In this document: positions 31,215 to 44,500 of the stretch, piece by piece
Numbering within the stretch: the stretch's first letter is position 1
Layout of the letters: every line of letters starts with the position of its first letter
DNA from: Olsenella intestinalis
GTDB lineage: Bacteria > Actinomycetota > Coriobacteriia > Coriobacteriales > Atopobiaceae
DNA: 64,000 bases
Direction of reading: 5' to 3'
Assembly: GCF_023276655.1 (NCBI RefSeq)
Contig: NZ_JALGRK010000002.1
Location: 124,001 to 188,000, forward strand
Position numbers and translations under genes: made by a program
Notes under the pieces: model-generated
What the model saw: only the letters and a program-made list of their open reading frames with translations
The model's database searches: none
Told to the model about the DNA's origin: nothing

Positions 31215-32969
31215 TCAGGCCGAGAAGAGCCTGCGAGCGTTGCCCATGACGGCATCGGCAAGCGCGTCTCTGTCGAGGCCGCGGATGTCGGCGAGCCTTG
31301 AGAGGGTGCGCTCGAGCGAGGCGCAGATCTTCTCGGCGGAGAAGGTCGCATGTTGCTCGGGTGGCAGGTCGGTCTCGGTGAGCAGGCGCTCGAGCGGGAT
31401 CTGGCGCGCGTACTCGCGGCCGCGGCGCGTCTCGAGCATCATCTCGTTGACGGAGAAGCGGCAGCCGGCGCGGACGGCGCGGGCGAGCTCGTCGGAGGTG
31501 CCGCTGAACCAGTGGAAGACGGGGCGGCATGCCTCGAGGCAGCCGGTGTCCTCGAGGATGTCGAGGCAGGCCGTGGCCGCGCGGACCGAGTGGATCGAGA
31601 GGGGAGTGGGGCGGCCGCTTGCGCGTGAGGCCTCTGCCGCGGCCATGCAGATCGTGCGAAACGCCCGCTCCTGGAGGGCGCGCGAGCCGTCGGGCACATG
31701 GTTGGGGGAGAGGTCGATGCCGACCTCGCCGGCAGGCATGCCGTGCGCCACGGCGCGTGCGGTGGCGGCGACGTCTGCGGCGCCCATGCGGCCGTCGGCC
31801 ACCCACCAGGGGTGGGCGCCCGCGCCGACGAGCACGTTGTCGTGGTCGCACGCGACGGCCTCGAGCGCGGAGGTGCCGTGTACGTCGACCGTGGTGGCGA
31901 AGATGGCGAGGCCAAGCCGGCGGGCGTCGGTGGCGACCTCGGCGGCATTCGCCATGAAGTCGAGGTGGCAGTGCGCGTCGAAGAGGCGGCAGCTCTCGGG
32001 CGGGAAGCGCGTGGGCAGGGGGCCGGGCGTGGGCTCGGTCCCAGGGGCGGTGCCTGCGAGGGGTGTGCTCTTCTCGGCGGTCATCGGCGGGGGGGCCTGG
32101 TCGTCGAGGGGGTTTTCGAGGCCCGCGAGCTCGCAGATCACGCGGCCGGCGATCATCTGGCCCATGATGGGCGGGATGTAGCTCATGGTGCCGAGGATCT
32201 GGCTGCTGTCGGGGCGGTTGCCGGGGGTCGCGGCGCGCGCGGCCTCGGGGCGCAGGGGCACCTCGGAGGAGTAGAGCACGCGCAGGCCCTTGATGTTGCG
32301 GCGGCGGCACTCCTTGCGCATGACGCGGCAGAGCGGGTCGCACGTGGTCTTCTCGATGGTCGAGAAGCGCAGGCGCTCGGGGTTGAGCTTGTTGGCGCCG
32401 CCCATGCTGCTGATGAGGGGCAGGCCCTCGGCCTGGCACCACTCGGCGATGCGCAGCTTCTGCGAGACGGTGTCGATCGCGTCGACCACGAAGTCAGGGC
32501 GGGGGAGCGCGCCGAGCGTCTGGGCGAGGCCGTCCTTGGGGACGAACGCGTGGAGGGTCTCGACCTCGCAGTCGGGGTTGATGTCGCGGACCATGCGCGC
32601 CATGACGTCGACCTTGACCTGGCCGACCGTGGAGTTGAAGGCCAGGGCCTGGCGGTTGATGTTGGAGGGCGCCACGACGTCGCGGTCGACGAGCACGAGC
32701 GAGCCGACGCCGCCGCGGGCGAGGGCTTCGGCGCAGTTGGAGCCCACGCCGCCGATGCCGATCACCATGACGCGGGATGCCGCCAGGCGCGCGAGGGCCT
32801 CGTCGCCCATGACGACGCGCAGGCGGTCGCGGGCGGTCTCGGGGCGCTCGGTGGCGGTTGCGGCGCCGAGCGCGGTGGCGGGGTCGGGCGTGGGCGTGGG
32901 GCCGGCGGCGGGTGCGGGCCCAGGGTTGGTTTCGGCCGAGGCCAGGCTCTTCTCGGCGGCGTCTTGCAT
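31215..32969 (-). CDS. Fusion of TcdA-type tRNA dehydratase and TatD-type hydrolase
   Basis: One 584-residue frame holds two enzymes. Residues 46-290 are an E1-like ThiF/TcdA domain: nucleotide motif GIGGVGS (71-77), DRDVVAPSNINRQ (95-107), SSMGGANKLNP and CDPLCRVMRKE. TcdA cyclises t6A to ct6A on tRNAs using ATP. A Pro/Thr-rich linker spans about 290-326. Residues 328-584 are a TatD-family metal hydrolase with FDAHCHLDF (H333, H335), GAHPW (H386), GEVGID (E415), SIHS (H460), FHWFSG (H486) and LTETDLP (D533). TatD proteins are metal-dependent DNases or exonucleases. The ATG at 32969 follows GGAGGACGC. The N-terminal 45 residues are low complexity. Both domains keep their expected key residues, so both may be active. 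The two functions have no known mechanistic link. Confidence 0.87.
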   Translation of the reverse strand: MQDAAEKSLASAETNPGPAPAAGPTPTPDPATALGAATATERPETARDRLRVVMGDEALARLAASRVMVIGIGGVGSNCAEALARGGVGSLVLVDRDVVAPSNINRQALAFNSTVGQVKVDVMARMVRDINPDCEVETLHAFVPKDGLAQTLGALPRPDFVVDAIDTVSQKLRIAEWCQAEGLPLISSMGGANKLNPERLRFSTIEKTTCDPLCRVMRKECRRRNIKGLRVLYSSEVPLRPEAARAATPGNRPDSSQILGTMSYIPPIMGQMIAGRVICELAGLENPLDDQAPPPMTAEKSTPLAGTAPGTEPTPGPLPTRFPPESCRLFDAHCHLDFMANAAEVATDARRLGLAIFATTVDVHGTSALEAVACDHDNVLVGAGAHPWWVADGRMGAADVAATARAVAHGMPAGEVGIDLSPNHVPDGSRALQERAFRTICMAAAEASRASGRPTPLSIHSVRAATACLDILEDTGCLEACRPVFHWFSGTSDELARAVRAGCRFSVNEMMLETRRGREYARQIPLERLLTETDLPPEQHATFSAEKICASLERTLSRLADIRGLDRDALADAVMGNARRLFSA

Positions 32970-32990
32970 GCGTCCTCCGTGTGTCGTTCC

Positions 32991-33020
32991 GGTTCGCTTC
33001 GGTTCGCTTCGGTTCGTTTC
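32991..33020. repeat. Three tandem 10-bp repeats in a leader
   Basis: GGTTCGCTTC occurs at 32991-33000 and 33001-33010, with GGTTCGTTTC at 33011-33020; a 5-bp TTTCG/GTTCG pattern continues to about 33026. It lies just upstream of the TcdA-TatD start, about one helical turn per unit. Confidence 0.75.
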
Positions 33021-33080
33021 GTTTCGAATGCGTGAATGATCTCTGCTAGATGATAGCGCGGCGGACGGGGGCGTTTGGCG

Positions 33081-33178
33081 TGCTATCCTTATGAACTGGT
33101 CTGCGATCGCAGGCCCAACATAAGTCGCCGGGCAGAGGCGCGCGCCCATGACACGAGTGCCAACACCGTCTGCCGGGC
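33081..33178 (+). promoter_or_regulatory. valS promoter candidate and structured leader
   Basis: An extended -10, TGCTATCCT (33081-33089), would start a leader of about 105 nt. The leader contains a hairpin in which GCCGGGCAGA (33127-33136) pairs with TCTGCCGGGC (33169-33178), apart from one G-G mismatch. No T-box core or specifier arrangement could be recognised, so its role is open. Confidence 0.4.
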
Positions 33179-33199
33179 CTGTCAGAAGGTGGTTTCACC

Positions 33200-35875
<2,676 letters not shown>

Positions 35876-35887
<12 letters not shown>

Positions 35888-35919
35888 GCGTCTCTGACCT
35901 CAGCTAATCGCCTCTGACC
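35876..35919 (+). repeat. 20-bp tandem duplication across the valS stop
   Basis: GACCTCAGCTAA, the last codons and stop of valS, occurs at 35876-35887 and again at 35896-35907. The partial GACC at 35916 keeps the 20-bp step. Confidence 0.8.
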
Positions 35920-35949
35920 GGCCCGCGCGCCCAGTTGCACGCGGGCCGG
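35918..35949 (+). terminator. valS terminator
   Basis: Perfect 10-bp arms CCGGCCCGCG (35918-35927) and CGCGGGCCGG (35940-35949) are followed by TTGCTATTTG. Confidence 0.75.
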
Positions 35950-36036
35950 TTGCTATTTGCGACAGCGTTCCAATTGCGCTTTGGGGCCACCTGGACTCGC
36001 GGAATGCGAGTCCTCTTTCTGTCTACCTCGTGTCAC

Positions 36037-36065
36037 TTGTGCGCAGGCGCCTGCGACAATATACT
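36037..36065 (+). promoter_or_regulatory. Promoter of the secreted metalloprotease gene
   Basis: TTGTGC (36037-36042) and TATACT (36060-36065) are separated by 17 bp, with the start codon 47 bp downstream of the -10. Confidence 0.65.
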
Positions 36066-36111
36066 CCAAGCAATCTGTGTACTGCGACTCCATCCTGCGA
36101 GGAAGGGTGTC

Positions 36112-38271
36112 ATGCAAAAGCTGATCAAGAGGTCCATCGCGGCCGCCCTCTCGGCCGTGCTCGCACTCGGGACCGGCCTTCCGGCCATCGCCGCCGCCAA
36201 GGGCTACGAGGTCTCGGTCGAGAACCACGCCGCCGGCCCCAATCGAACCGTGAGCCAGCTCAAGCTCGACAAGATCGACAGACCCGCGCCCGACACCGCT
36301 CTCGACGACACCGCCGAGGTCGCCTGTGCCGAGGGCGAGCACTGGGAGGTGCCCGTCCTGTGGGTCCGCGACGACCTCGCCCTGTCCACGCAGGCCGAGC
36401 GCGACCGCACCTACCTGCCCGTCGTCGCCTTCTATGTGCCCGAGGGCCTGAGCATCTCGGGCGGCAGCTTCACAATCGAGCTCTCCGACTCGATCCGCGA
36501 ACTCTTCGGCACCGCCGACGTCGTCTCCGTCTTCAACCCCGAGACGGGCGTCACCTACATCCTGCCCGAGTCCCTGCGCGACCTCTTCGCGCCTTCGCGC
36601 AAGTCCGCCGCGGCCGCTCCCGCCGCCGCGGCGCCTGCGCCTGTCGCCGCCTCCCAGCAGGCGACGGACGACGCCTACGATGGCGCCGACTACGACTCCG
36701 ACGACGGGGTGGAATCCCATCGCACCCTCGTCGACATCCACTGCTCGCAGACCGCGCGTGAAGCGTTCTCCGACGACGACCTCCAGTGGCTGCTCGACTA
36801 CGTGCTCAACACGATCCAGCCGCAGGCAGTCAACTACCTTCTCGACAACTTCCCCAGCTTCCGCGCCGGCGCCGAGCAGGGCCTCATCGGCAGCCGCATC
36901 GGCCTCTACATCTACTTCATAAAGGGTGACGACGATGGCGTGCTCTCGCACAAGCAGACCTCGCCCGAGACCCTCGCCTACGTGCGAGACGACGTCGACG
37001 CTTCCGGAGAAGAGCCCACCTACCGCTATATGATGGGCCTCAACCTCAAGGACCTCGCGCTCACAGACGACAACGGCGAACCCGTGACGGACCCCACGAC
37101 CGGCAACTTCGTGCTCGTACGCAACGGCGCCGCGCTGGAGACCTTCGAGAACACCATGGTCCACGAGCTACTGCACGCCATCATGTTCGACTACAACCGC
37201 GTCGGCATGGCCGGCGGCACCGACCTCAGCTGGCTCGTGGTCGACGAGAACTTCCAGTTCGTCAAGCCAGGCGCGGGGGAGAGGTATCAGGCCGCCCGCT
37301 TCCCCATGTGGTTCATCGAGGGGTCCGCCTCCGCCGTCGAGAACGTCTTCCAGTTCCGCTACGGCATGTTTAGCGCCCTTCGCAACAACTCCGAAAAGGG
37401 CGTCTACGAGCTCAAGAACCTCCTCGCCAACTACGTCCACGGCGTCGACTCTGGCGGCAATCTCGCCTACTTCGACATAAGGTACTCCGAGGACCTGAAG
37501 GACGACAAGGGCAACCCCATCCCCTCGGTTAACGCGAAGTACGTCACTGGCTACCTCGCGACCGTCTACCTGTCCGACCTCATGGCCCGCAAGCAGACGG
37601 GGCACTCCGCCATCAGGTACAACGGCGACTCCATCGCCGGCGTCTCCATGGCCGACCTGCGTGGCGGTCTCGACAAGATCCTCGCCGAGCTCCACGCCGG
37701 CAAGACCCTCGACCAGGTGATCGCCGAGATCTCGCCCGCCGCCGGCGCGCCTCTCTACGCCAACACGGCCGATTTCGAGAGCAAGTTCGTCAAGGGCACC
37801 ATCAAGTCCTCCGAAGACGGCGACTACTACGTCGGTGACGACGACTCGGGCCACTTCGTCGTGGACTACCTCAACTACTTCGACTACGTCTCCTCCGACC
37901 CCGCCCGCAAGTACAGGGCCAACGGCTCGATCCTCGTCGACGCCGACAATGACATCGTCTCGCCCCTCAACGGCACGGGCGTCTACCGCTCCGAGTACAT
38001 GCAGGTGGTCGACTCCAACGACTACGTCCCCTCCACGGTCCCCAACGACCAGGCCATGGCCACGGGCGGCAAGACGGTCACCGGCAAGCCGACCGTCTCC
38101 ACGGGCTCCGACGCCGCGACTGCGACCAACGCCTCGTCCGACGATTCCGCCGCCGAGAAGAGCACGGCTCCCGCCGACGCCCCCTCCCAGCAGCAGCCCG
38201 CCGCGGCTCCGCAGGCGAGTGCGCCCGTCGACGCCTCCGGCTCCGACGAGGCCCTGGCGCCTGCCGCCTAG
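36112..38271 (+). CDS. Secreted HExxH zinc-metalloprotease-like protein
   Basis: This 719-residue protein has a signal peptide (KRSIAAALSAVLALGTGLPAIA) and a β-type N-terminal region. An Ala/Pro then Asp-rich linker lies near 165-205. The catalytic candidate is MVHELLHAIM (H351, E352, H355), with FIEGSASAVEN 48 residues downstream, whose E403 would be the third zinc ligand of a gluzincin. The C-terminal 60-70 residues are Ser/Ala/Pro-rich and carry no sorting signal or membrane segment, so it is likely released or held non-covalently. The ATG at 36112 follows GAGGAAGGG; the longer frame begins before the promoter. I cannot assign a peptidase family or substrate. Its position between the two adhesin pairs suggests, without proof, a role in processing surface or host proteins. 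Confidence 0.75.
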   Translation: MQKLIKRSIAAALSAVLALGTGLPAIAAAKGYEVSVENHAAGPNRTVSQLKLDKIDRPAPDTALDDTAEVACAEGEHWEVPVLWVRDDLALSTQAERDRTYLPVVAFYVPEGLSISGGSFTIELSDSIRELFGTADVVSVFNPETGVTYILPESLRDLFAPSRKSAAAAPAAAAPAPVAASQQATDDAYDGADYDSDDGVESHRTLVDIHCSQTAREAFSDDDLQWLLDYVLNTIQPQAVNYLLDNFPSFRAGAEQGLIGSRIGLYIYFIKGDDDGVLSHKQTSPETLAYVRDDVDASGEEPTYRYMMGLNLKDLALTDDNGEPVTDPTTGNFVLVRNGAALETFENTMVHELLHAIMFDYNRVGMAGGTDLSWLVVDENFQFVKPGAGERYQAARFPMWFIEGSASAVENVFQFRYGMFSALRNNSEKGVYELKNLLANYVHGVDSGGNLAYFDIRYSEDLKDDKGNPIPSVNAKYVTGYLATVYLSDLMARKQTGHSAIRYNGDSIAGVSMADLRGGLDKILAELHAGKTLDQVIAEISPAAGAPLYANTADFESKFVKGTIKSSEDGDYYVGDDDSGHFVVDYLNYFDYVSSDPARKYRANGSILVDADNDIVSPLNGTGVYRSEYMQVVDSNDYVPSTVPNDQAMATGGKTVTGKPTVSTGSDAATATNASSDDSAAEKSTAPADAPSQQQPAAAPQASAPVDASGSDEALAPAA

Positions 38272-38296
38272 CCTCCGTCGCAATCAACGCTCTCGT

Positions 38297-38329
38297 GGGC
38301 GCGGGACGGCCATCGGTCGCCCCGCGCCC
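38297..38329 (+). terminator. Terminator after the metalloprotease gene
   Basis: GGGCGCGGG (38297-38305) pairs perfectly with CCCGCGCCC (38321-38329), followed by TCCTCTT. Nothing is recognised in 38330-38440. Confidence 0.65.
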
Positions 38330-38474
38330 TCCTCTTGCATGAGGCGCCCACGTCAACGCATGCGCCCGGCCGCGTCCGCCCGCACGCATGCCACGCACCT
38401 GGCACTCATGCCGCCCATGGCGTCCGCATGGTGATTCCTCTGTTGCATATGTGTTCTAAACCCCTGCTCATCCG

Positions 38475-38495
38475 TATAATGTAATTGGATTTCTG
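38475..38495 (+). promoter_or_regulatory. Promoter core of surface protein C
   Basis: A perfect TATAAT (38475-38480) is followed by GTAATTGGATTTCTG. The same core and initial transcribed sequence occur upstream of gene D with two changes. No clear -35 is present (TGTTCT at 38452 is weak). Confidence 0.6.
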
Positions 38496-38530
38496 TCATT
38501 ATTTCCCAACGTCTCGGGAGGGGAGGGGAC

Positions 38531-41500
38531 ATGCGCTCGAACGGTCGCTTCCGCATCATGCTCAGCATTGTCCTCTCCGTCGCCCTCGCGCTCGGCCAGA
38601 CGCCGGCTACGGCAGGCCGCGCCCTCGCGGCCGAGCCCGCAGATTCCGCGGCACAGGCCCCGGCGTCCACGCCTGATGACGCCGCCGGCACGACCGCGCC
38701 CGAGGCAGAGCTCCCCGGTGGCGCCGCGCTCACGCAGGCGCTCTCGGCCGACACGAACGAGGCGGGAGAGTCCGCCGCATCCGTCGATCCCGTTTCCGAG
38801 CCGACCAGCGCAACCCCCGACGCCACCGCAACGCCCGGCGCCATCCCCGCGTCCGACCCCACGCCCGACGCCGCTGCCGCCCCCGCGCCCGACGCGACCA
38901 CCGCCGACCCCGCGCCCACGCCCGAGCCCGACTCCCGTCCCGCCCTCGACTGGGTCGGATCGGCGACCAACGGCGTCATCGTCTCCATCCACGCCCCCGA
39001 GGGCGCCCTGTCCGAGGGCACGGTCCCGTCCGTCGCCTCCGCCACGCCCGAGCAGGCCCGCGCCGCGCTCGACGCCTCCGCGGCCCTCCTCGACGGCGAG
39101 CCCGTCGACGCCCTCGCCGTCGACGTCTCCTTCTCCCGCGGCGGCGCCGAGGTCGAGCCCGCGCCCGGCTCGGCCGTCGAGGTCACGCTCCGCTCCATCG
39201 CCCCCGTCTCGGGCACGCGCTTCTCCTGCGTCCACGTCGCCGACGACGGGTCGGCCGAGGTCGTGGCCGCCGCGACCCCCACCCACGCCGAGTTCGCCTC
39301 GGACTCGTTCTCCGTCTACGCCATCGTCGGAGCGGACGCCCAGGTCCGCGCCCGCGTCGCCTTCGTCTCCGCCACGTCCGCCGGTGCCGTCACGGGTGCC
39401 ACGCTCTCCACCCAGATCGTCCACGCGGGCGACTCCCTCGAGGCCCCGGCTCCTCCCGCCGCTGCCGCCGAGAAGAGCGTGTTCAGCCACTGGTCGGTCG
39501 GCACGGGCGCGGACGTCGTGGACGTCGCCCCCTGGCTTGGGCGCGCGCTCAGCAACGACGACATCGCCTCACTCGCGACTGCCGCTGGCTCCACGCTCGA
39601 CCCCGCGACCAACCTCTACGACCTCACCGCGACCGCCACCTTCGCGCCGGCCCACACGGTCCGCTTCCACCAGTACGGCCACGAAGAGTCCGTCGCCGAG
39701 GCCGACCTCGACGCCACCGACGCCTACTCCTCCCTCACCGACGCCTCGGGCTCCATCGACCTCTCGGGCGCGAGCCTCTCCTTCACGCCCATCGTCGAGG
39801 GCGTCGACGCCCACCTCGTGGGCTGGGCCTCGTTCGCCCCTGGCGCGCCGGCAGGTGCCGCCCCGCTCGCGTCCTACGACACGGACGCCGTCGTCACGGG
39901 CGTCTCGTCCGACCTCGACCTCTACCCGGTCCTCTCGACCGGCTTCACGGTCACGCTCGACACGCGCAGCGCCGCCACGCTGGAGTCGCTCTTCGTCGCC
40001 GAGGACGCCACGGGCGCGGGCACGCTCGCATTCGACAGGCTTCCCACCGCTGAGTCCCTCGGCACAAACTTCAACCCCGGCTACACCTTCGCCGGGTGGT
40101 ACCGCGACGCCTCCTTCGAGACCAAGGTCGAGGGCGACATCACCGGCATCCGCGAGAACATCAAGCTCTATGCCAAGTGGGACCCCGCCACGGTCACCTA
40201 CACCATCGTCAACATGCTCGAGGGTCCCGAGAACAAGCCGGGCGAGGGTCGCTACACCTTCTATTCCAGCGAGGTCGCCTACGGCGTCGTCGGGACGCAC
40301 GTGCCCCTGCTGACGGAGGGCTCGACCACCTACGCGATCTCGAACGCAGACGGCACCACGCGCAACGAGAGCTTCATGGGCTATCACATTCCCGACTCCG
40401 AGGAGACCGCCTATGGCTCCGAGGTCGTCCTGGGCGATACGGTCCCCGTGAACGCGCACTCGGCAAACGCCCGCATCTCCGAGGAGACCATCGACCCCTC
40501 CGGCACGACCACCGTCAAGCTCTACTGGAACCGCGACCGCTACGCGATAACGTTCTACTCGAACGGTGCCAAGACCACGAGGTTCTCCACCGACCGCTAC
40601 GTCAAGTACGAGCAGAAGGTGAAGGACTTCGAGCACGACAGTTGCATCACCAACTTCCTTGCAAGCTACAAGGGTGGTAAAGGTCGCATTATCGGAACGT
40701 TCGAGACGGCGCCATTCATCATCGACTCCGACGGTGACATGTTCCTCTTCGACGCGCGCGACACCGCAGGGGTCAGGTTCGACACGCTCTACGACAAGTA
40801 CTCGGGTGACGACTGGCCCGAAGATACGTGGAGCTGGCGCAGTAGCTACTTGTCCCGCGAGTACATGAAGTGCATGCCCGGCGTCGACTACACGGGCAAG
40901 GGCGTCATCACCATGACCATCAACGGGGAGAGGGCAGACTACTACCTGCTCAAGGACACGATCGAGACGACCAGTTTCAGCGCCGGGCGTCACAAGGGCG
41001 CCTCCGACGACCACTGGACGGGCGGCCAGCCCTTTGGCACGCAAGGATATCTCGTCGCCGCCGAGATGGGCGACGGCATGCACTACCTTCCCACCGGAAA
41101 CGGCTACTGGTACTCGGGCAGCACGCTCATATCCAATGTTGGCAATACCGGGAAGTATGGCTGTCGCCTGTACTACTGGCCCAGTTCCTATGTGCTCTCC
41201 TTTGCCAATACCGTCGGGTCATCGGTCAATGGGACCGACAATGAGGAGACGAGCCTCAGCCTCGAGTTCGGCTCCCTCCCAAGCCTGAATGAGACCGTGT
41301 CGAAGTACGTCGTCGGCGAGACGACGCGGGAGGCGAATGGCAGGGACTACGTCTTCGACGGCTGGTACGTCGACGCCTCGGCCGCGGCCAACCACCTCCA
41401 GCCAGATCGCGGCGACTACCGCATCGACCCCGCCACCTGGACCATGCCGGACGCCAACACCGTTCTCTACGCGGGCTGGACGCCCAAGACCTACGAGGTC

Positions 41501-44500
41501 ACCTTCGACTCCGTGGGCGGCCAGATGGTCGAGCAGGAGGGCGCGGTTCTCTCCGAGGACGGCTCCAAGCTCACCCTCCCCAAGGTCGAGGGTGGTACCA
41601 CCGTTGCCAAGCCCGAGACGCCCACCAAGACCGTGGGTGGCGTCGACTACACCTTCACGGGCTGGTACAAGGATGCCGACTACACCGAGCCGTGGGTCTT
41701 CTCCAGCTCCACGCCGCACGGCCCCACCACGCTCTACGCCAAGTGGGTCAAGGGCCGCACCTACCACGTTACCTACCATACGTCCGAGGGCGCAGAGATC
41801 GCGGGCGTCGATGACACCCTCTACCGCTTCGGCGCCCGCGCGAGGGTCGCCCCCGAGCAGCCGGGCGAGCCCCACGACGAGCCCTTCCTCGGCTGGTCTA
41901 CGGTCAGGGGCAACGCCTCCTACCTCGTGGGGCAGTCCGTCACCGTCAACTCGCACACCGACCTCTTCGCCATCTACGGCAGCGCGCTGCCGGGAGCCGC
42001 GGCCGGCGACGTCGAGGAGGGCGCGCCGAGGGTGACCCTGCACTCCAACTACGCCAGCCTCCCCGAGGCCGACCGCCCCGGCGCGGAGGTCGAGTCGACC
42101 ATCCAGGCCGAGCGCGCCAACGCCGCGGTCACACTGCCCTCCGGCATCGCCGGCGCAGATGCCACGGGCTACCACGTCTCCGGCTGGAGCTCGTCGCCCG
42201 ACGGGTCGGGCGACACCTACGGCACGGGCGAGGCGGTCGCCGTCTCCTCCGACACCGACCTCTTCGCTGTCTGGGAGGCCAACCAGCTTTCCGCGGGCCT
42301 GTCGGTGAGCTTCGTCTACGACGGCACCGAGCGCGAGCCCGAGCCCACCGTGACCGGCTGGGACGGCTCGACGCTTTCCCGCGGGACCGACTACGAGCTC
42401 TCCTGGTCAAATAACGTCCGCGCGCACGCGGCGTCGGGCGAGGACGCCCCGACCGTGACGGTCTCGGGCGTCGGCGACTACGGGCGCTCCGGTCCCGTTT
42501 CCCTGAACTTTGCGATCACGAGGCGACCCGTCACGGTCACGGCCGACAACAAGTCGAGCAGGGTCAAAGAGCCGGTGGAGCCCCTCACCGCCTCGGTCAC
42601 CGCGGGGTCGCTCGTCAGAGAGGGTGACCTCGGAACGGTCTCCGCCCACGTGTCGGGCGAAATCGACACCACGAGGGCCCGCACCTACGAGATCCTCGTT
42701 TCCTACGTCGCGAACCCCGACTACGAGGTCACCGTCGTGCCCGGCACCTACCGCGTGAGTGAGGCGAGCCTCCTCGTCACGGCCCAGGGCTGGTCGGGCA
42801 CCTACGACGGCGTGGGCCATCAGGCACGGGTCGCGCTTGCGCCCGAGGAGGCCGTCCGCGACGGAGCTTGCGTCTACTACTCGACGACCACGCCGCTCAC
42901 CGACTCGAACTACTCCACGTCTGGCTCCACTGACGTGCCCTCTCGCACTCACGCCGGCACAACGACCGTCTACTACTACGTCAAGGGGACGGAGAGCTAC
43001 AAGCCCGATGACGATGACCGCGCGGGTTCGCTCGAGCTTGCCGTGGCCGCGGCCCCGCTCGTCGCCACGGCGCTGCCTCGCACGATCACCTACGGCGAGG
43101 GGCCCGCCAACGGCGGCGTCTCCTGGGAGGGCTTCGTGCCGGGGGAGTCGGAGTCGAACCTCGACCTCTCCGGGCTCTCCTATTCGTATGCCTCGCTGGG
43201 CGGCGGCGAGGGGTCGGAGTACGTGGCCGGCAGCCCCGCGGGAAGCTACCACATCTCCGTCTCGGGCGCCCGTTCCGACGACTACGAGATCTCCTACGTC
43301 CCGGGCGTGCTCACGGTCGCGAGGAGGGAGCTCTCGCTCGAGTGGTCCGCCGCCGACTCCATGCCCTACACGGGCTCGGCGCGCACCTACGCGGGTGCGA
43401 CCCTCTCGGGCGTCCGGGATGGCGACGTCGTGAGCTGCGACCTCTCGGGTGCGTCCGAGACCCACGCCGGCGAGTACGTCGCGACCGTCACGGGCCTCAC
43501 CGGCACGAAGTCCTCGAGCTACAGCCTTCCCGGCGAGGGGCTCTCGCACCCCTGGTCGGTCACCCAGGCGGCCAACTCCGCGACGGCGCAGATCGACGAC
43601 TGGACCTACGACGGCACGAGCCGCGCGGTACCCACGGCCGTCGCCGGCTTCGGCGCCGCAACGGCGACGTTCGTGTACGCGGACTCCGAGGAGGGGCCGT
43701 TCACGCCAGATCCGCCCGTTTCGGCCGGCACCCACTGGGTGTGTGCCCTCATCGAGGGCACGCCCGACTACGCGGGCGCCGAGAGCCCGGCCAAGGCCTT
43801 CGAGGTCGCCCGCAGGCCCGTCCTGATAGAGGGCGTCGCCACCGCCGACAAGGTCTACGACGGCACGACGTTGGCCGCGGTGACGGGCACGCCCGCCGTC
43901 GTGCGCGTGCCGGGCGTGCCCGCCTCGGGGCCCGTCGCGGGCGACGACGTCGCCGCGGCCCCCGGCACGGCCTCGTTCGAGAACGCCTCGGTGGGGTCGG
44001 GCAGGGCCGTGACGTTCTCCGGCTGGTCGCTCTCCGGCGTCACTGGCGGCAACTACCTCCTCCAGGCCCAGCCCGTGCCGTCTGCGGCCGACATACTGAG
44101 GCGCCCCGCAAGGGTCGTCGCACGCCCCTGCGCGGCCTCCTACGGCGACGAGCCGCCCGCCTACGAGGCCGACTGGGAGAACCTCGCCCCCGGCGAGGGC
44201 CCCGCCGACGCCGCGGTGGGGACGCTCTCGCTATCCTGCGCCTACGCGCGTTGGTCGGACGTGGGCGAGTACGAGGTCGTGCCCACCGGCGTGACCGCCA
44301 CCGCCAACTACGAGCTCGACCTCGTGCCCGGCGCGCTCTCCGTCGCCCGCGCGGGGAACCGCTGGGTCGCCGGGCCCTCGATGGCCTCCTGGACCCTCGG
44401 CGAGCCGGTGCCTGCGCCCGTGGCGCAGGCCGCTTTCGGCGAGGCCTCCCTCTCCTTCGCGCCCGCCCTCTCCGCGCAGGACGAGGGGGACGCATGGTCG

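Noticed and set aside
32970-33149. N-terminal extension of the TcdA-TatD protein to 33149
   Set aside because: The extension crosses the 10-bp repeats and the valS promoter region; ATG 32969 has a strong ribosome site.
33096-33199. T-box riboswitch ahead of valS
   Set aside because: No T-box core sequence, specifier loop or terminator/antiterminator pair can be drawn; only a single hairpin is seen.
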